From Miscanthus floridulus (lineage: Eukaryota; Streptophyta; Magnoliopsida; Poales; Poaceae), in the NCBI RefSeq assembly GCF_019320115.1, contig NC_089589.1:21848580-21912579 (forward strand): a stretch of 64,000 bases of DNA, written 5' to 3'. Every line of letters starts with the position of its first letter. The stretch's first letter is position 1. Below are positions 1-10,313 of the stretch, one piece after another. Below the pieces are notes generated by a model. That model made no database searches, was not told the origin of the DNA, and was given only the letters and a program-made list of their open reading frames with translations. A program made the position numbers and the translations under genes.

Positions 1-718
1 ATAACCTTAAGGTTTGGTCCTTCTTCTTCACGAAGATAGCAGGGCATCCCCAAGGTGATGAACTGGGTTGAATGAAACCCTTGTCTAACAACTCTTGTAG
101 TTGCATTTTTAATTCTGCTAGTTCTTTGGGTGGCATCCTATATGCTCTTCTGGACACAGGTGTCGTTCCTGGTTTCAGGTCAATTCTAAACTCCACATCT
201 CGGTCTGGTGGCAGTCCAGGCAGATCATTGGGAAAAACATCCATAAATTCACATACCATAGGAATGTTCTCGGCTTCTTCCACAGTAGTTGCACAGACTG
301 TTCCAACTGTACTCTTAGGAAAGGGAAGTTGGATGAGAAGTTGGGTTTTGCTGCCAGGTACATTTACCTTTATGGTTCTACGCATGACATCTATGACAGC
401 CCCGTGTTGAGTTAACCAGTTCATACCAAGGATCACATCTATATCTTGATCCTTTAATATCAGCATGTTGGTAGGGAACTCATGTCCTCCCAAATCATTA
501 GGTACATGCTGAACTATCTCCCTTGTACAGAGTCGTCCCCCGAGCGACTGTATATGATATGGTTCTTTTGTTTCCCCAATAGTTATCCCATGCTTCACAA
601 CAAATATACGATTGATGAATGTATGGGATGCACCGGAATCAAATAAGGTAATTGCAGGGTGCTTAGCAACGGGAAACATACCAATCATTACTGGTTCTCC
701 TTCTGGAATAGATTCCAC
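1..718 (-). pseudogene. Aspartic protease and start of reverse transcriptase (pol, partial)
   Basis: The minus-strand frame is open from 718 to the window edge. It encodes a retropepsin-like protease with the active-site motif FDSGASHTF (about 630-605) and the downstream ILGMNWL motif, a spacer, then the RT entry region GFIQPSSSPWGCPAIFVKKK at about 75-15. In the family this polyprotein processes gag-pol and copies element RNA into DNA. This stretch carries no internal stop, unlike gag upstream, but an in-frame TAG at 719-721 separates it from gag. RT palm, RNase H, integrase and any chromodomain lie off the left edge. Confidence 0.85.
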
Positions 719-721
719 CTA

Positions 722-1867
722 AGTATAGAAGACCCTTCCAGATTTCTTCTCAGCCTGACCTTTCTGACTATTCTGAGCATTGCCCTTGTACTGATTCTGA
801 GCTTGAGTAATAGGGGCTTTAGGTACATTAGGATTACTCTTCCTGGGATATGGACATTCTCGGGAAAAGTGTCTAGTTTTTCCACAATTATAACATGGAT
901 AATTGTGATTCTAGGAAGTAGCAGTGTGGTTTGCATTATTTGTATTATTTTGCTACTGCGGTGCTTGATTAGGATAAGGCGTATTAGTTGCAGGGCGAAT
1001 AAAGATTTGCTGCCTGCTTTGGCTTTGTTGTGGGCGGAATGGTGCATGGCCATGATTCTGAGGATGGTAGACCACCTTTTGACGCTTTCCACTCGACGAT
1101 CCAGAAGCAAATGCTCTCTTTTTCTTCGCCTCGTTGTGTCGGCGGTAATTCTCCTCTGAAGCGATAGCAATGTTGACAGTCTCATGATAAGTTGCATTGC
1201 CACAAGTTGCCATCATGGTCTGAAGTTTGGTGTTTAGACCTCTCATGAAACGATTCTTCTTCTTCCTGTCAGTATTCACATACTCTATAGCATACTACGA
1301 TAGGTGATTGAAACGCCCAACATAGTGCATCACCGGGTGCTCCCCTTGCTTAAGAGCCATAAACTCTTCTAACTTCATGGTCATCACCCCATCTGGAATA
1401 TAGTGTGCCCTGAAGGCATCCTTAAACTCCATCCAGGTGATTTGGTGACCAGCGGGCTGTATAGCTACCAAATTTTCCCACCAGGCACCAGCAGCTCCTC
1501 GGAGTTGCTGTGCCGCAAACCTTGGTTTCTGAATCTCGGTACAGCGAATTAGCTCAAACTTTTGCTCCATTGTCCGGAGCCAATCGTCAGCTTCTAAAGG
1601 CTCTTCTGCCTTAGAGAACACAGGCAGACGTGTGTCAGTAAAATCAATATAGGTTGTCTCGTCATTTCTATTATTACGGCGGCCATGATTAGGGTGTGGT
1701 GCTTGTTGGTTCTGAGCCATTTCCCTTAACAACCTAGCATTCTCGGCCGTTGCATAGACGAGTGCAGTTATGGCATCTGCCATAGTCAGAGGCATTGGTG
1801 GAGGATTTGGGACTTCATCATTGTCTTGCGAAGTACTTGCACCAGTTCGGGTGTTAATACGAGACAT
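722..1867 (-). pseudogene. Gag polyprotein with CCHC zinc knuckle, stops in frame
   Basis: ATG at 1867 starts MSRINTRTGAS, a low-complexity N-terminus, then a Retrotrans_gag domain (about 1640-1200) with the family pattern ADDWLRTMEQKF, AAQQLRGAAGAWWEN, EFKDAFRAHYIP. A basic linker rich in K/R/Q follows, then one zinc knuckle, C-x2-C-x4-H-x4-C (CYNCGKTRHFSREC) at about 893-852. Gag packages element RNA and forms the particle. In-frame stops at 1292-1294, 953-955, 911-913 and 719-721 interrupt the frame, so this copy is not functional as it stands. It lies 160 bp downstream of the H3-like ORF. Confidence 0.9.
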
Positions 1868-2027
1868 CTGTCAGAGAGACACATTTATTCACATTATTAT
1901 TTTATTGAAAGCAGTTAAAAGGTTTCGTGCTACAAAGGTTACTTATTTATATTACATGTCTTGTATCCCACAAGACAACCCTGGTTGACTAGAAAAGCAG
2001 TAAAGGAACTATTACTACTCCCAGCTC

Positions 2028-2564
2028 TCAGTCATCGGCGTTCGTGCCCATATCGGATGAAACCTCATCTTCATCTGAGAAGTACACTAACTCCTCAGGA
2101 TCCTCCTCCTCTTCTTCATTCTCGACTTCTCCTGGATCTACAATCATTTCTTCATCTGTAACTTCACCATCCCCATGAAGAGGATGAAGTTGAGCATACA
2201 GCATGTGGACATTCTCATGAAGAATGGCATTGTCCATCTCCAGGTCTTCTACGTAGAACTCCAACTCATGGACGCGTTCATTGGCTGCATCCTCTTGTGT
2301 CTAGGCTTCATTCCGTAGCTCCATGGTCATGTTGATGGCCCTTTCCATTTCCGCCAGCTTCTCTTGATCTTTGGCATGAGCTCGACGAAGAGTGTTGAGC
2401 TCCTTGGTAAGGTTCTCGATGTTGGCAGGATTGTTTGAAGATCCTTCATCTCCTAGGGCCTTGGAACTTCCTTCACCAAGCTCATGGTTACGTGGTGCCA
2501 ACTGGTGATGAGGGACTCCGTGAGGTCCAGTGGACTTGCGTGCAGTTATCTTGGTCTTTGCCAT
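2028..2564 (-). pseudogene. Extra 5' ORF with histone H3-tail-like N-terminus, coiled coil and acidic tail
   Basis: The first residues are MAKTKITARKSTG, against MARTKQTARKSTG of histone H3: eleven of thirteen identical, including the H3K4 and the ARKS (K9/S10) contexts, and a QLA follows at residues 21-23 as in H3 (one-residue offset). Differences are R2 to K, Q5 to I, G13 to P and K14 to H (H3 numbering). Residues about 45-110 are heptad-like and charged (coiled coil predicted by eye); the C-terminus is very acidic (runs of E and DEDE). One in-frame TAG at 2301-2303 interrupts 178 codons. It lies between the PBS and gag, and a splice acceptor sits three bases before the ATG. No core histone fold is present. 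The function is unknown; histone mimicry is an inference. Confidence 0.75.
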
Positions 2565-2567
2565 AGC

Positions 2568-2645
2568 CTGTAGAAGTTAGGGTAGGACTATAAGGATAGC
2601 TTGAGGATAATGGAGGCTAGCAAGAATGGGATTGACATTACTTAC
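2568..2645 (-). other. Candidate intron just upstream of the H3-like ORF
   Basis: On the minus strand a donor GTAAGTAATG (2645-2636) and an acceptor CTTCTACAG (2576-2568) enclose 78 bp, and the ATG of the H3-like ORF follows three bases after the acceptor. Both sites fit plant consensus well. The same acceptor could pair with the perfect donor CAG/GTGAGT inside the LTR (3376-3371), which would remove the PBS from the transcript. Splicing is predicted, not shown. Confidence 0.5.
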
Positions 2646-2934
2646 CCAACCACTTTTAAGGGGAACTATTATGCACGGTGTTCAAGCATGATGCATGAAT
2701 CGATCTTACGAATCTGAGTACAAAAGATTTATACAATCAAAAGTACTAGATTTTTAATACATAGGACAAACCTAATCATATTATCCGCCACAAACTTTCA
2801 AATAAGATAGGATTGAGGCTAGATTAGAGGGAAGAAGAAAGAAATTTGAACTCAAAATATCTAGTTTAATTTCTTTGATCCAAATCTATTTGAAGGTTTT
2901 CAAAAGTAACCCACAATGATCTTAGATAGGACCT

Positions 2935-2946
2935 GCTCTGATACCA
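2935..2946 (-). promoter_or_regulatory. Primer binding site (initiator tRNA-Met type)
   Basis: TGGTATCAGAGC on the minus strand lies four bases inside the LTR end. This is the usual plant PBS complementary to the 3' end of initiator methionyl tRNA, which primes minus-strand DNA synthesis. It fixes the orientation of the element and the inner LTR boundary. Confidence 0.9.
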
Positions 2947-3370
2947 GCTATGGCAGAACCTCCTAAGAAATCGGGCCCACATGCACCTATCGATGTCTCA
3001 ACAGACCGCTGATAGCGTACACGAGTTCCCAACAACTTAACAGGTCTATCGAGTGTCCTCGGGAAACCCGAATCATCCACGAATCTTTTACAAACAGGAT
3101 CCCAATCACAGTCATTGCAAATTACAACAGTTTTCAATATACATACAAGAGATTATAAAGCGGAAGACTTAAGTTTTAATATTACAAACCAGTTGTTTCA
3201 AACTTACAAAACCATAAGTGTCATACAACCATAGTAGCGGGATAATATTACATTAACATTATTTATTTCACACAAACTAGTGCCTTGTCCAAAGGCCATT
3301 CATCATTCCTCACCGTCATCAACTTCAAACACTGACATGCAGCAGGGACCAAAACAAGCCTACGCATGCG

Positions 3371-3376
3371 ACTCAC
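3371..3376 (-). promoter_or_regulatory. Consensus 5' splice site in the LTR
   Basis: GCAG/GTGAGTCGC on the minus strand is a near-perfect plant donor, in the transcribed part of the LTR. Paired with the acceptor at 2568 it would give a spliced mRNA that skips the PBS and delivers the H3-like ORF as first cistron. Pairing is inferred. Confidence 0.4.
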
Positions 3377-5643
3377 CTGCAACAAGGGTTAACAAACCCT
3401 GAGTACAAAAGTACTCAACAAGACTGACCCAATGAAAAAGGGCGAAGGTCTTAGGGATGCAGGTGTTGGGTCAAGGTAAGGATGTAGCAAAATTCAAAAG
3501 TTCTTTGCCAAAAGCTTACTATTCTTGATCCTAGTTTGAAGTTTTACCCCTAAGTACTTTAGTTCATTATCTCCAACTAAGTGTTCATATCCCATGTTCC
3601 AATCCTTCTCATTCCATTCTTTTTCTCATGTTTTAGTAATTCACCAGTCCTGCATTGCTTCTGTAATGAATCGAGCCTCCATATCCACGGAGCATCGGCA
3701 ATTCGAATTGATTCAAGTCCCAGCTAGGGATTCCTTATCACACGACATAGGTAGAACTTAATCTTGCATATATCAACCTCACTACCAGATCTTCCCATAC
3801 TAAACCATCTCCACGCCACCCGAGAGCACAGCACGCCTCAAATCCGGCCACATTCAAGCCACGAGGGTACACGCTACTCCCGCCATCTCACCACTCCCTG
3901 TGCGTGGGCATTCGTCTTAGTATCGGATTAGCCGAAGTAGGCTTACCGGAGTATGTGACCAGTACTACAAAGTGTCTCGTTCAGAAGATCCACAATGAGT
4001 GGCCTTTAAGCGACATAGTCGGCAACATTACCCAACATTCGAGATAAGTCACCCGACTAGTCTCTAGTTCATTCTATCTTCTTTGTTTCTTTCTTTAGCC
4101 AGTATGCCATCTTTGATTGTATCAAAATTTTTACTTTGAAAGCCTACCACAAAGCATACTAAGCAATTCTACGCCTTTGTAAATGAAATCATCTTCAAGG
4201 AGGGTAAACAATTAACAAGGTAGGCAATGCATCAAAGTAGGTAACATTTGAATAAATCAACTTAATGCAATAAGTAACATAGGTGATAAACTTTTCAAAG
4301 TAAACAAGGTAATGGTTTAATGTATAAACCGGGGCTTACCTTCGTTGACGATCTCTGGTTCCGGATTAGTATCACAATTATCGAATCCCGTGACAACCGG
4401 GGATTCTTCCACAACTTGCTCAACTAGAATCGTTTCACTCTCGGATTCTACACGAAATAATAACATATGCTTCAATATGATGATAATGTAAACATGATGC
4501 TTTCATGGTACATGAAATGTAATCACACCTTGAATACAACTTTCCTTCACGATACAGTTGTAAGTCAACAAAACTACTTGACACTAACATCTAGGGTTTA
4601 TGACCTAAGCGACTTGACCAAATTGATCTTGAAACCCTACTGGTCACACAACATGACCCAAACAAGATCAAACCCTAACCCTAACAATTAGGGTTTGCTT
4701 TTATTAAATTTTGAATTAATTTGGAATAAGCCCAAAAATAAACTTGTTCCAAATGACCTCAAAATTTTATGTAAGTTTCCTCGTAACAAATTAGTTTACC
4801 AAAATAAATTTCATAATTTTTGGAGCTATACAGTGACCTACAAAAATTATGGAAATTGCATTTATCAATTAATTGACTGAATTTTTGAACATTAAACATT
4901 TATTCAAATTTCAAGTTTCAAATTTTTAAACCATAATAGAATATGTGCAGAAGCTACACACAAATTTTTAGAATTTTTGGAGCTATGATTATTTTCCTAC
5001 AAATTTCCAAAGATCCAGCACTATTCAAAATCAGAAAATATCAAAATACACTATTCTCTCTCTCTGGCTCACTGACAGCCCGACCCCACTCGTCAGTGAC
5101 ACATAACAGAACACGGCGGCGCTGCCATCACTGGCCGGCCCAAAACGCGCCGACGGCGAGTCTCCGACGAGGCAGACCGCACCATCTACACCATCCTACG
5201 AATCCATCCCAGTCCTTAGAACGGCAGCAGGCGCACCGGAGGGAGCTCCACGCCGGCCATGGCGGCGCAGTCACGACGACGCACGGCGTAACCCCGGCAA
5301 CGATGCAGTAGAGTCTAAAACGAAGCGAGCATCATGTTCTGTAGCTCACCATGATCACGCCGATGTGCATGATGAAGACGGAGATGGGCTGGAACGTCCT
5401 GGCCACGGCGAGGTCGATGGTGGCGGTACTTCTGCCGGCTCCAAGGAAGAAGGTGTTGCGCCCGGCGATTCCGGCCAACCCAAGCAATGCGAGCAGGCCA
5501 AAGAGGAGCGCAAGACCGAGGCGATCACGTTGGCATAGCTGGGCACGACGGACGCGACTCGATGGTGGCTACGGCGAGCGGCGGAGCTGACTAGCGGCGG
5601 AGCAGAGCAGAGGGGGAAAACGGAGAGCGACGGCGGCGGTTGC

Positions 5644-5652
5644 TGCTATTTA
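5644..5652 (-). promoter_or_regulatory. LTR TATA box (Tekay-like element)
   Basis: TATAAATAG on the minus strand, at the junction of the AT-rich U3 and a GC-rich, C/T-rich leader (5640-5590). The position and the composition change fit an LTR promoter with transcription starting near 5620. Confidence 0.55.
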
Positions 5653-6463
5653 TAGGCGGGAAGGAGACGCCCGGCGTCGACAGTGCACGAACGGACTCGC
5701 CACGGTACCGGCTGCATGTCAATGCATGAGGAAGCGGCGCAAACCGATCGGCGGTGACAACTACGTGGCGCCGGCGGCAAGCAGAGAGGTGGCGCTCGGC
5801 TGATTTTCAATTTTGAAGTATTTACATAATTGCCACGGCATTAATTTGGCAAATTACTCACAAATTTTTTAAAGAAGTTGAAAATCTCCAAAAATCAAAG
5901 TTGTTCAACTTTTCAAATTCTACAACTTTGCTTTAAGGCACATTTTCAAATTCTGCCCCCATTTTGAAATTTGAATTTGGGGTGCATTTGAGTATTTGAA
6001 TCATTTCAATATTACTCCAAATTTTATATGTAAACTTGAAAAACTTTGAATACCAAAGTTGATCCTTATTAAATAAGCTTCAACTTTGCTTTTTGTCACA
6101 ACCCCAAATTCTAAATGGATTTTAAAATAGACAAAAGGGGCAAAAAAGACCTTTATAATTGGAATTTGAATTCAAATTTGATTTGTTTACCTTTTGACTT
6201 AACTTTGATTTTTGACCAGTAACATGGCCCATTAGGGTTATTTGAGTCAATTAACACATGGTCTCACATGATCACATGAATTTTGACTCTTGTGGTCATG
6301 ATCTTTATTTAGGGTTTTGAATCACATCACATAAAATAACAACATTATGAAATAAAGCTTATTTAGTGAATGCATTCAACATTTTCTACTTTATGAATGC
6401 TTTGCAATGCATATGATGACATGTCAAGTTTTAGTGCTAGGTCAAAACACCAGAGGTGTTACA

Positions 6464-9415
6464 GCGCATGCCAGTCCCTTCTCCTTGGCCCAGTTCGTCG
6501 CCGCCCGCTCTACGGCAGCATGCTCACGCATCCCCTCTCCTCTCTCTGGCTTACCGCCTGGCCCCACCTGTCGATCATCTCCTACCTCATTCCTTCTCCA
6601 TCGCGGACTCTGTTATGTGGCCGTGTCCGTCTCCATCCCGATTCCTCTTTGTGGCGTGCGCCCCACACCGCTATCCCCCATAAATAGCGAGCCTCTGCGC
6701 CGTGCCGCCCGCATCCATCCGAGCACCCGCGGCTCCTCGCATAATCCTAGCGCAGCCACCATTCAGAGCTACAGCGCCGCCGCCGCTCTTGATCTCGCCA
6801 GCTGCCTTGCCGTCGTCGAGGATCTTCAGCTGAGGTTCGCGTTGAGGTATAGATGCCGTAGGTGCCTCCCATGAGCTCCCTCTCATTCTGTAGCGGTAGC
6901 ACGACGTCGCCGTTTATTTGTAGGGCAAACCATGCCACCTACAGCCACCCTGCGCTTTCACCGGTGCCGGCTGCTCCAGCAGCGCCGTGCCCAACCCACA
7001 GCCGAGACGAGCACACAACTCCTACGCTCCCTCGGCACGCACGCGCGCAAACGTGTGACACCGCGCGAGCGAGCAGAGTTAGCAGAGCAGCCCGGCCGTG
7101 CATGGCTTTGCCATGTTCCAATTTGCTAGCTCGATGACATCACATGACATCATGTGTACGCTTTGTGGCTGTTTTCCTTTAAAAAACAAATCCAGAAATA
7201 CAATGGAAATACACATATACTTATGATCATCCTGAGCCATCCATCTGAAGATCTATGGTCCAGATTAGAAGATACCGTTTCGCTGGTATTTTTATTAAAG
7301 AGCCCCTTGGTTTCTTCAAAATAAAACCCGCGGTCCACTACGTATTAGATTGATTATGCCTTCTTCTTTTAAAAGTGTATTTTGCTTGGTTGACTTCAAA
7401 AATATGTTTTCAGTTAATTACAGTTTTGCCACTATTTTCTTTAGGCCATAACTTCTCCGTTTTAACTCCGATTTGACCTGTTCAACTTGCATTAGGTTCG
7501 TAATTCTATAATCTACATGTTTACACTACTGTTAGATATGTTTTCAACTTTTAAAATTTGAGGTTAGATTTAATCTATTATTTTATTAAAGGAAATCTTG
7601 TTTATTTCATATCTTCTACGTTTTAACTCTGTTTTAGCCCATTCAAGTTGCGTTATGTTCATAGGAATGAGATCTACATGTTAGTAACGGTGGTTACCAT
7701 GTCACTATTTCTAGAATTTCATGATTTAAACTTTAATTTGAATAATAATTATGCAACTGGGTTTTATAAATAAAATATGATTTGTTTTATTTTAGTATTA
7801 TATTTCAAACTTAAACTTGACTTAATTTCTATTATCTATAAAATATCTTATATATGTTTTTATATAATTAAAACTCATGAAGCTAGTAGTTTTCAACCAT
7901 AGCTCCGATTAGTGTGCTTTTCGCGTCTGTGTTCATAGCGATGCGTAGAATCGTGTTTGAAACTCTTTCACTTATTCTTCTATGATTGGTGTACTATTCT
8001 GATTTAGTTCTATTGTTTGCTTCGTGTATGATTGTATGGATGCTTGTGTGGTGCTTTATGATTAAGTATAGTCGATGAGATATACGTGGTGATCAAGAAG
8101 AAGAACAAGTAGAACATTGAAGATTAAAGCTTACCGAAGGATCGGTGTTTAAGGCTAGTATAGCATGGGATCATCCTTGTTGTTCTATACACCTTTAATC
8201 ATTTAATTCATACTGCATGTGTCTACCTTGACTGCCACTAAGGATTTCCTAGTACTTTGTTACCTTGTACCTTGATACCTATGGGGTATTGCATTGGGTA
8301 GTATGGTGCTAGTGCTCAACTACAACCATGATCTTGTAACTTGACAAATGTAATATGCAATAAACACTAAAAGATGCTTTTTAGCAACATGGAACAAGGG
8401 GGCTAGAGCATTGGGCTATTGTATTATTGCTCTAGATTCCTCTCCCTAAGGACTTATCTATAAGTGATGATCCAGGACTTACAGTACAACTGTGAGGGCT
8501 ACATGGCTCTGGCTTTAGCTTAGTATGAGGACATTTTCTATCTTGTTAGTGGTTACCTTTATTGGCGTAAGAATGGCTTGAAGAATCGGGTATAGTGCGG
8601 CCTCTGTCCCCTTGAGTATAGGCTGCGCGTCATTGTGCCATCAGGAAGGGGGGCTCTATATCTGTTTGCCGAGTGAATCTAATGGCCCTAACTTGTTAGA
8701 CGAACCTTTGAAAGGCTTCATAGTGAACCCTGTCGACCTTCCTTGGTAGTGGGTCAAGAGGTAGGCTGCCTCGGGCGAAAGGATAAATCACGACTCACAG
8801 TGAAAGTGTACAACCTCTATAGAGTGTAAACCTGGTATATCAGCCGTGCTCACGGTCACGAGCGGCATTGGAACATTTATGGAATAGATGATGAACACTG
8901 ATGATACTGATGATAAAGATTCTCATTAATGATTACTATTTATGCTATTCATTATTCATGTCTACCTGATCTTGTGTTTATATGGCTTGTGATAAACTTG
9001 TTGCTACTCAATTGCTAAAAGATGACTCATTAAAAGCTAATCGCAGTTAAACCAGTGTCAGCCTTTTGAGCCTCATGAACCCCACGTTATATTTGTTGAG
9101 TACGACATGTACTTACGCTTGCTTTATTTTTCACATATGGATAAAAATCCCAGATGGGTACCAGATTGCTAGAGTTTGGAGAATTAGGCTTGTGATCAAC
9201 CAGTCAGTTGTCCCTGTGGAATTGGAGTCTTCACCCGAAGATCAGAGTTGTCTTTCCGTTGTTTGCTATCTAAGGTTATATTCTCTATACTAAGTACGTT
9301 ATATATTAAGCATTGTCTATTGATATTACCCTTATTTGTAGCTATATCTGAGATTTGACTTCCTAGGCTCACATATGGTGTGTATCTAGTTTTGTTCTTA
9401 AAACCGGGTGCTACA
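6464..9415 (+). repeat. 3'-most part of a second gypsy LTR, truncated by the Tekay-like insertion
   Basis: This segment matches, in the same order, the complete solo LTR at 41837-44575: a TATA and GC-rich leader, then the blocks around 7447-7590, 8330-8530 and 8560-8900 (with GCCTCTGTCCCCTTGAGTAT and GTTTGCCGAGTGAATCTAAT). It ends CCGGGTGCTACA at 9415 where the solo copy ends CGGGTGTGACA. Its first 120 bp or so are missing because the minus-strand element entered here; that part should lie left of the window. The next bases (CAACA, 9416-9420) belong to a Tat-lineage gag, so this LTR or its element is inserted in the Tat element. The short open frames at 6397-7137 and 9066-9293 are not coding. 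Confidence 0.8.
6679..6687 (+). promoter_or_regulatory. LTR TATA box
   Basis: CATAAATAG followed by CGAGCC, upstream of a GC-rich leader. The solo LTR has TTAAATAGCG at the equivalent place (42364-42373), which supports it as the family's promoter core. Confidence 0.5.
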
Positions 9416-10313
9416 CAACATCGCCAAGTATATTATGGAGACGAATCCCGGTATATGGTTCAAAGACTTCCGGGTCGCCTGCCGAGCCGGTGGAGTGGAT
9501 GATGACCACTTCATCATTCAATACCTCCCCATCTGCATGGGGGAACATGTTCGAGTGTGGCTCCAATTGCTCCTGCATGACAGCATCCATAACAGGGCGG
9601 ACCTGAAGAGGATCTTCGTTGGGAATTTCTAGGGGATGTATGTCCACCCTAGGAACTCCTGGGACCTCAAGAGCTGCCAACTGGAGCCCAACGAGTCCCT
9701 ATGGGATTACATCCGTAGGTTCTCGAAACGATGCAACTCCCTTCCTGATGTCGTCGACGCAGACGTCATCAGCGCATTCCTCTCCAGGACAACCTACGTG
9801 TCCCTAATCCACAAGCTTGGCTGCTTGAAACCCCATACCACCCGTGACCTGCTCGACGTCGCCACGAACCACGCCTCCGGCGAGGAGGCGGTCGGAGCGG
9901 TCTTCAACGGTGGCCGGGACAAGGGCAAGGCTAAGCGCGAGGACCAAAATGAGGGCCCCTCCACGCACTTGTTCAAAAAGAACAAGAAGGATCGACGTCG
10001 ACCGGCCAACTCCGCGTTGGTCACCGCAACTGATCGCGTGGGCAACAGCCCCAGCAGGGCTAGCCTGACCACTTCAACAAGCTCATGGATAGCCCATGCG
10101 CCAACCACGCCTACCCCATCAAACACCTCTACAAGGACTGCGAGCTCCTCAAATGCTTCCTGCGACAGGCCAGCGGGTCGAAAGAAGGAAAGGGAAAGGA
10201 GGCAGCAGCCAAGAAAGGAGGCACGGCAGGCAATGATGGGGATGCCTTTCTCAATCCCAAGGAATGCATCATGTTCTTCAGGGGATCCGATGCCATCTAC
10301 TCTGAGCGCTAAC
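9416..10313 (+). pseudogene. Tat-lineage Gag, C-terminal two thirds
   Basis: The frame enters mid-protein (ETNPGIWFKDFRVACRAGG) and continues through a Retrotrans_gag domain (YLPICMGEHVRVWLQ, SLWDYIRRFSKRCN, ATNHASGEEAVGA), a lysine-rich linker, and a C-terminal C/H-rich segment (CANHAYPIKHLYKDC) typical of Tat gags. Stops at about 9630 and 10061 and at least one frame change near 10030 break it. The N-terminus is absent because an LTR was inserted. In the family, Gag forms the particle and binds element RNA. Confidence 0.85.

Larger units (their letters stand above)
1..6463 (-). mobile_element. Ty3/gypsy LTR retrotransposon, Del/Tekay-like, 5' part
   Basis: Read on the minus strand, the order is 5' LTR (6463-2951), primer binding site (2946-2935), an extra ORF (2564-2028), gag (1867-722) and protease plus the start of reverse transcriptase (718 to the window edge). 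The long LTR (3.5 kb), initiator-Met-type PBS, single gag-pol frame and gag sequence resemble the Del/Tekay chromoviruses of grasses; the chromodomain that would prove this lies beyond the left edge. The outer terminus TGTAACACC is at 6463. The element interrupts another LTR (6464-9415), so it is the youngest layer on the left; its second LTR and the matching target duplication (candidate GCGCA, 6464-6468) are outside the window. Confidence 0.85.
2951..6463 (-). repeat. 5' LTR of the Tekay-like element (3.5 kb)
   Basis: Minus-strand LTR beginning TGTAACACC at 6463 and ending CTGCCA at 2951, directly before the PBS. Layout: AT-rich U3 (6463-5660), TATA box (5652-5644), GC-rich start of R/U5 (about 5640-5050), then an AT-rich body and a mixed 3' part that includes a consensus splice donor at 3376-3371. 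Short open frames inside (for example 4467-4691 and 4943-5311 on the plus strand) have no coding character. The second LTR is not in the window, so divergence and insertion age cannot be estimated here. Confidence 0.85.

Noticed and set aside
659..1203. Plus- and minus-strand ORFs of 166-171 codons
   Set aside because: Both overlap the true gag C-terminal frame with its zinc knuckle and are out of frame with it.
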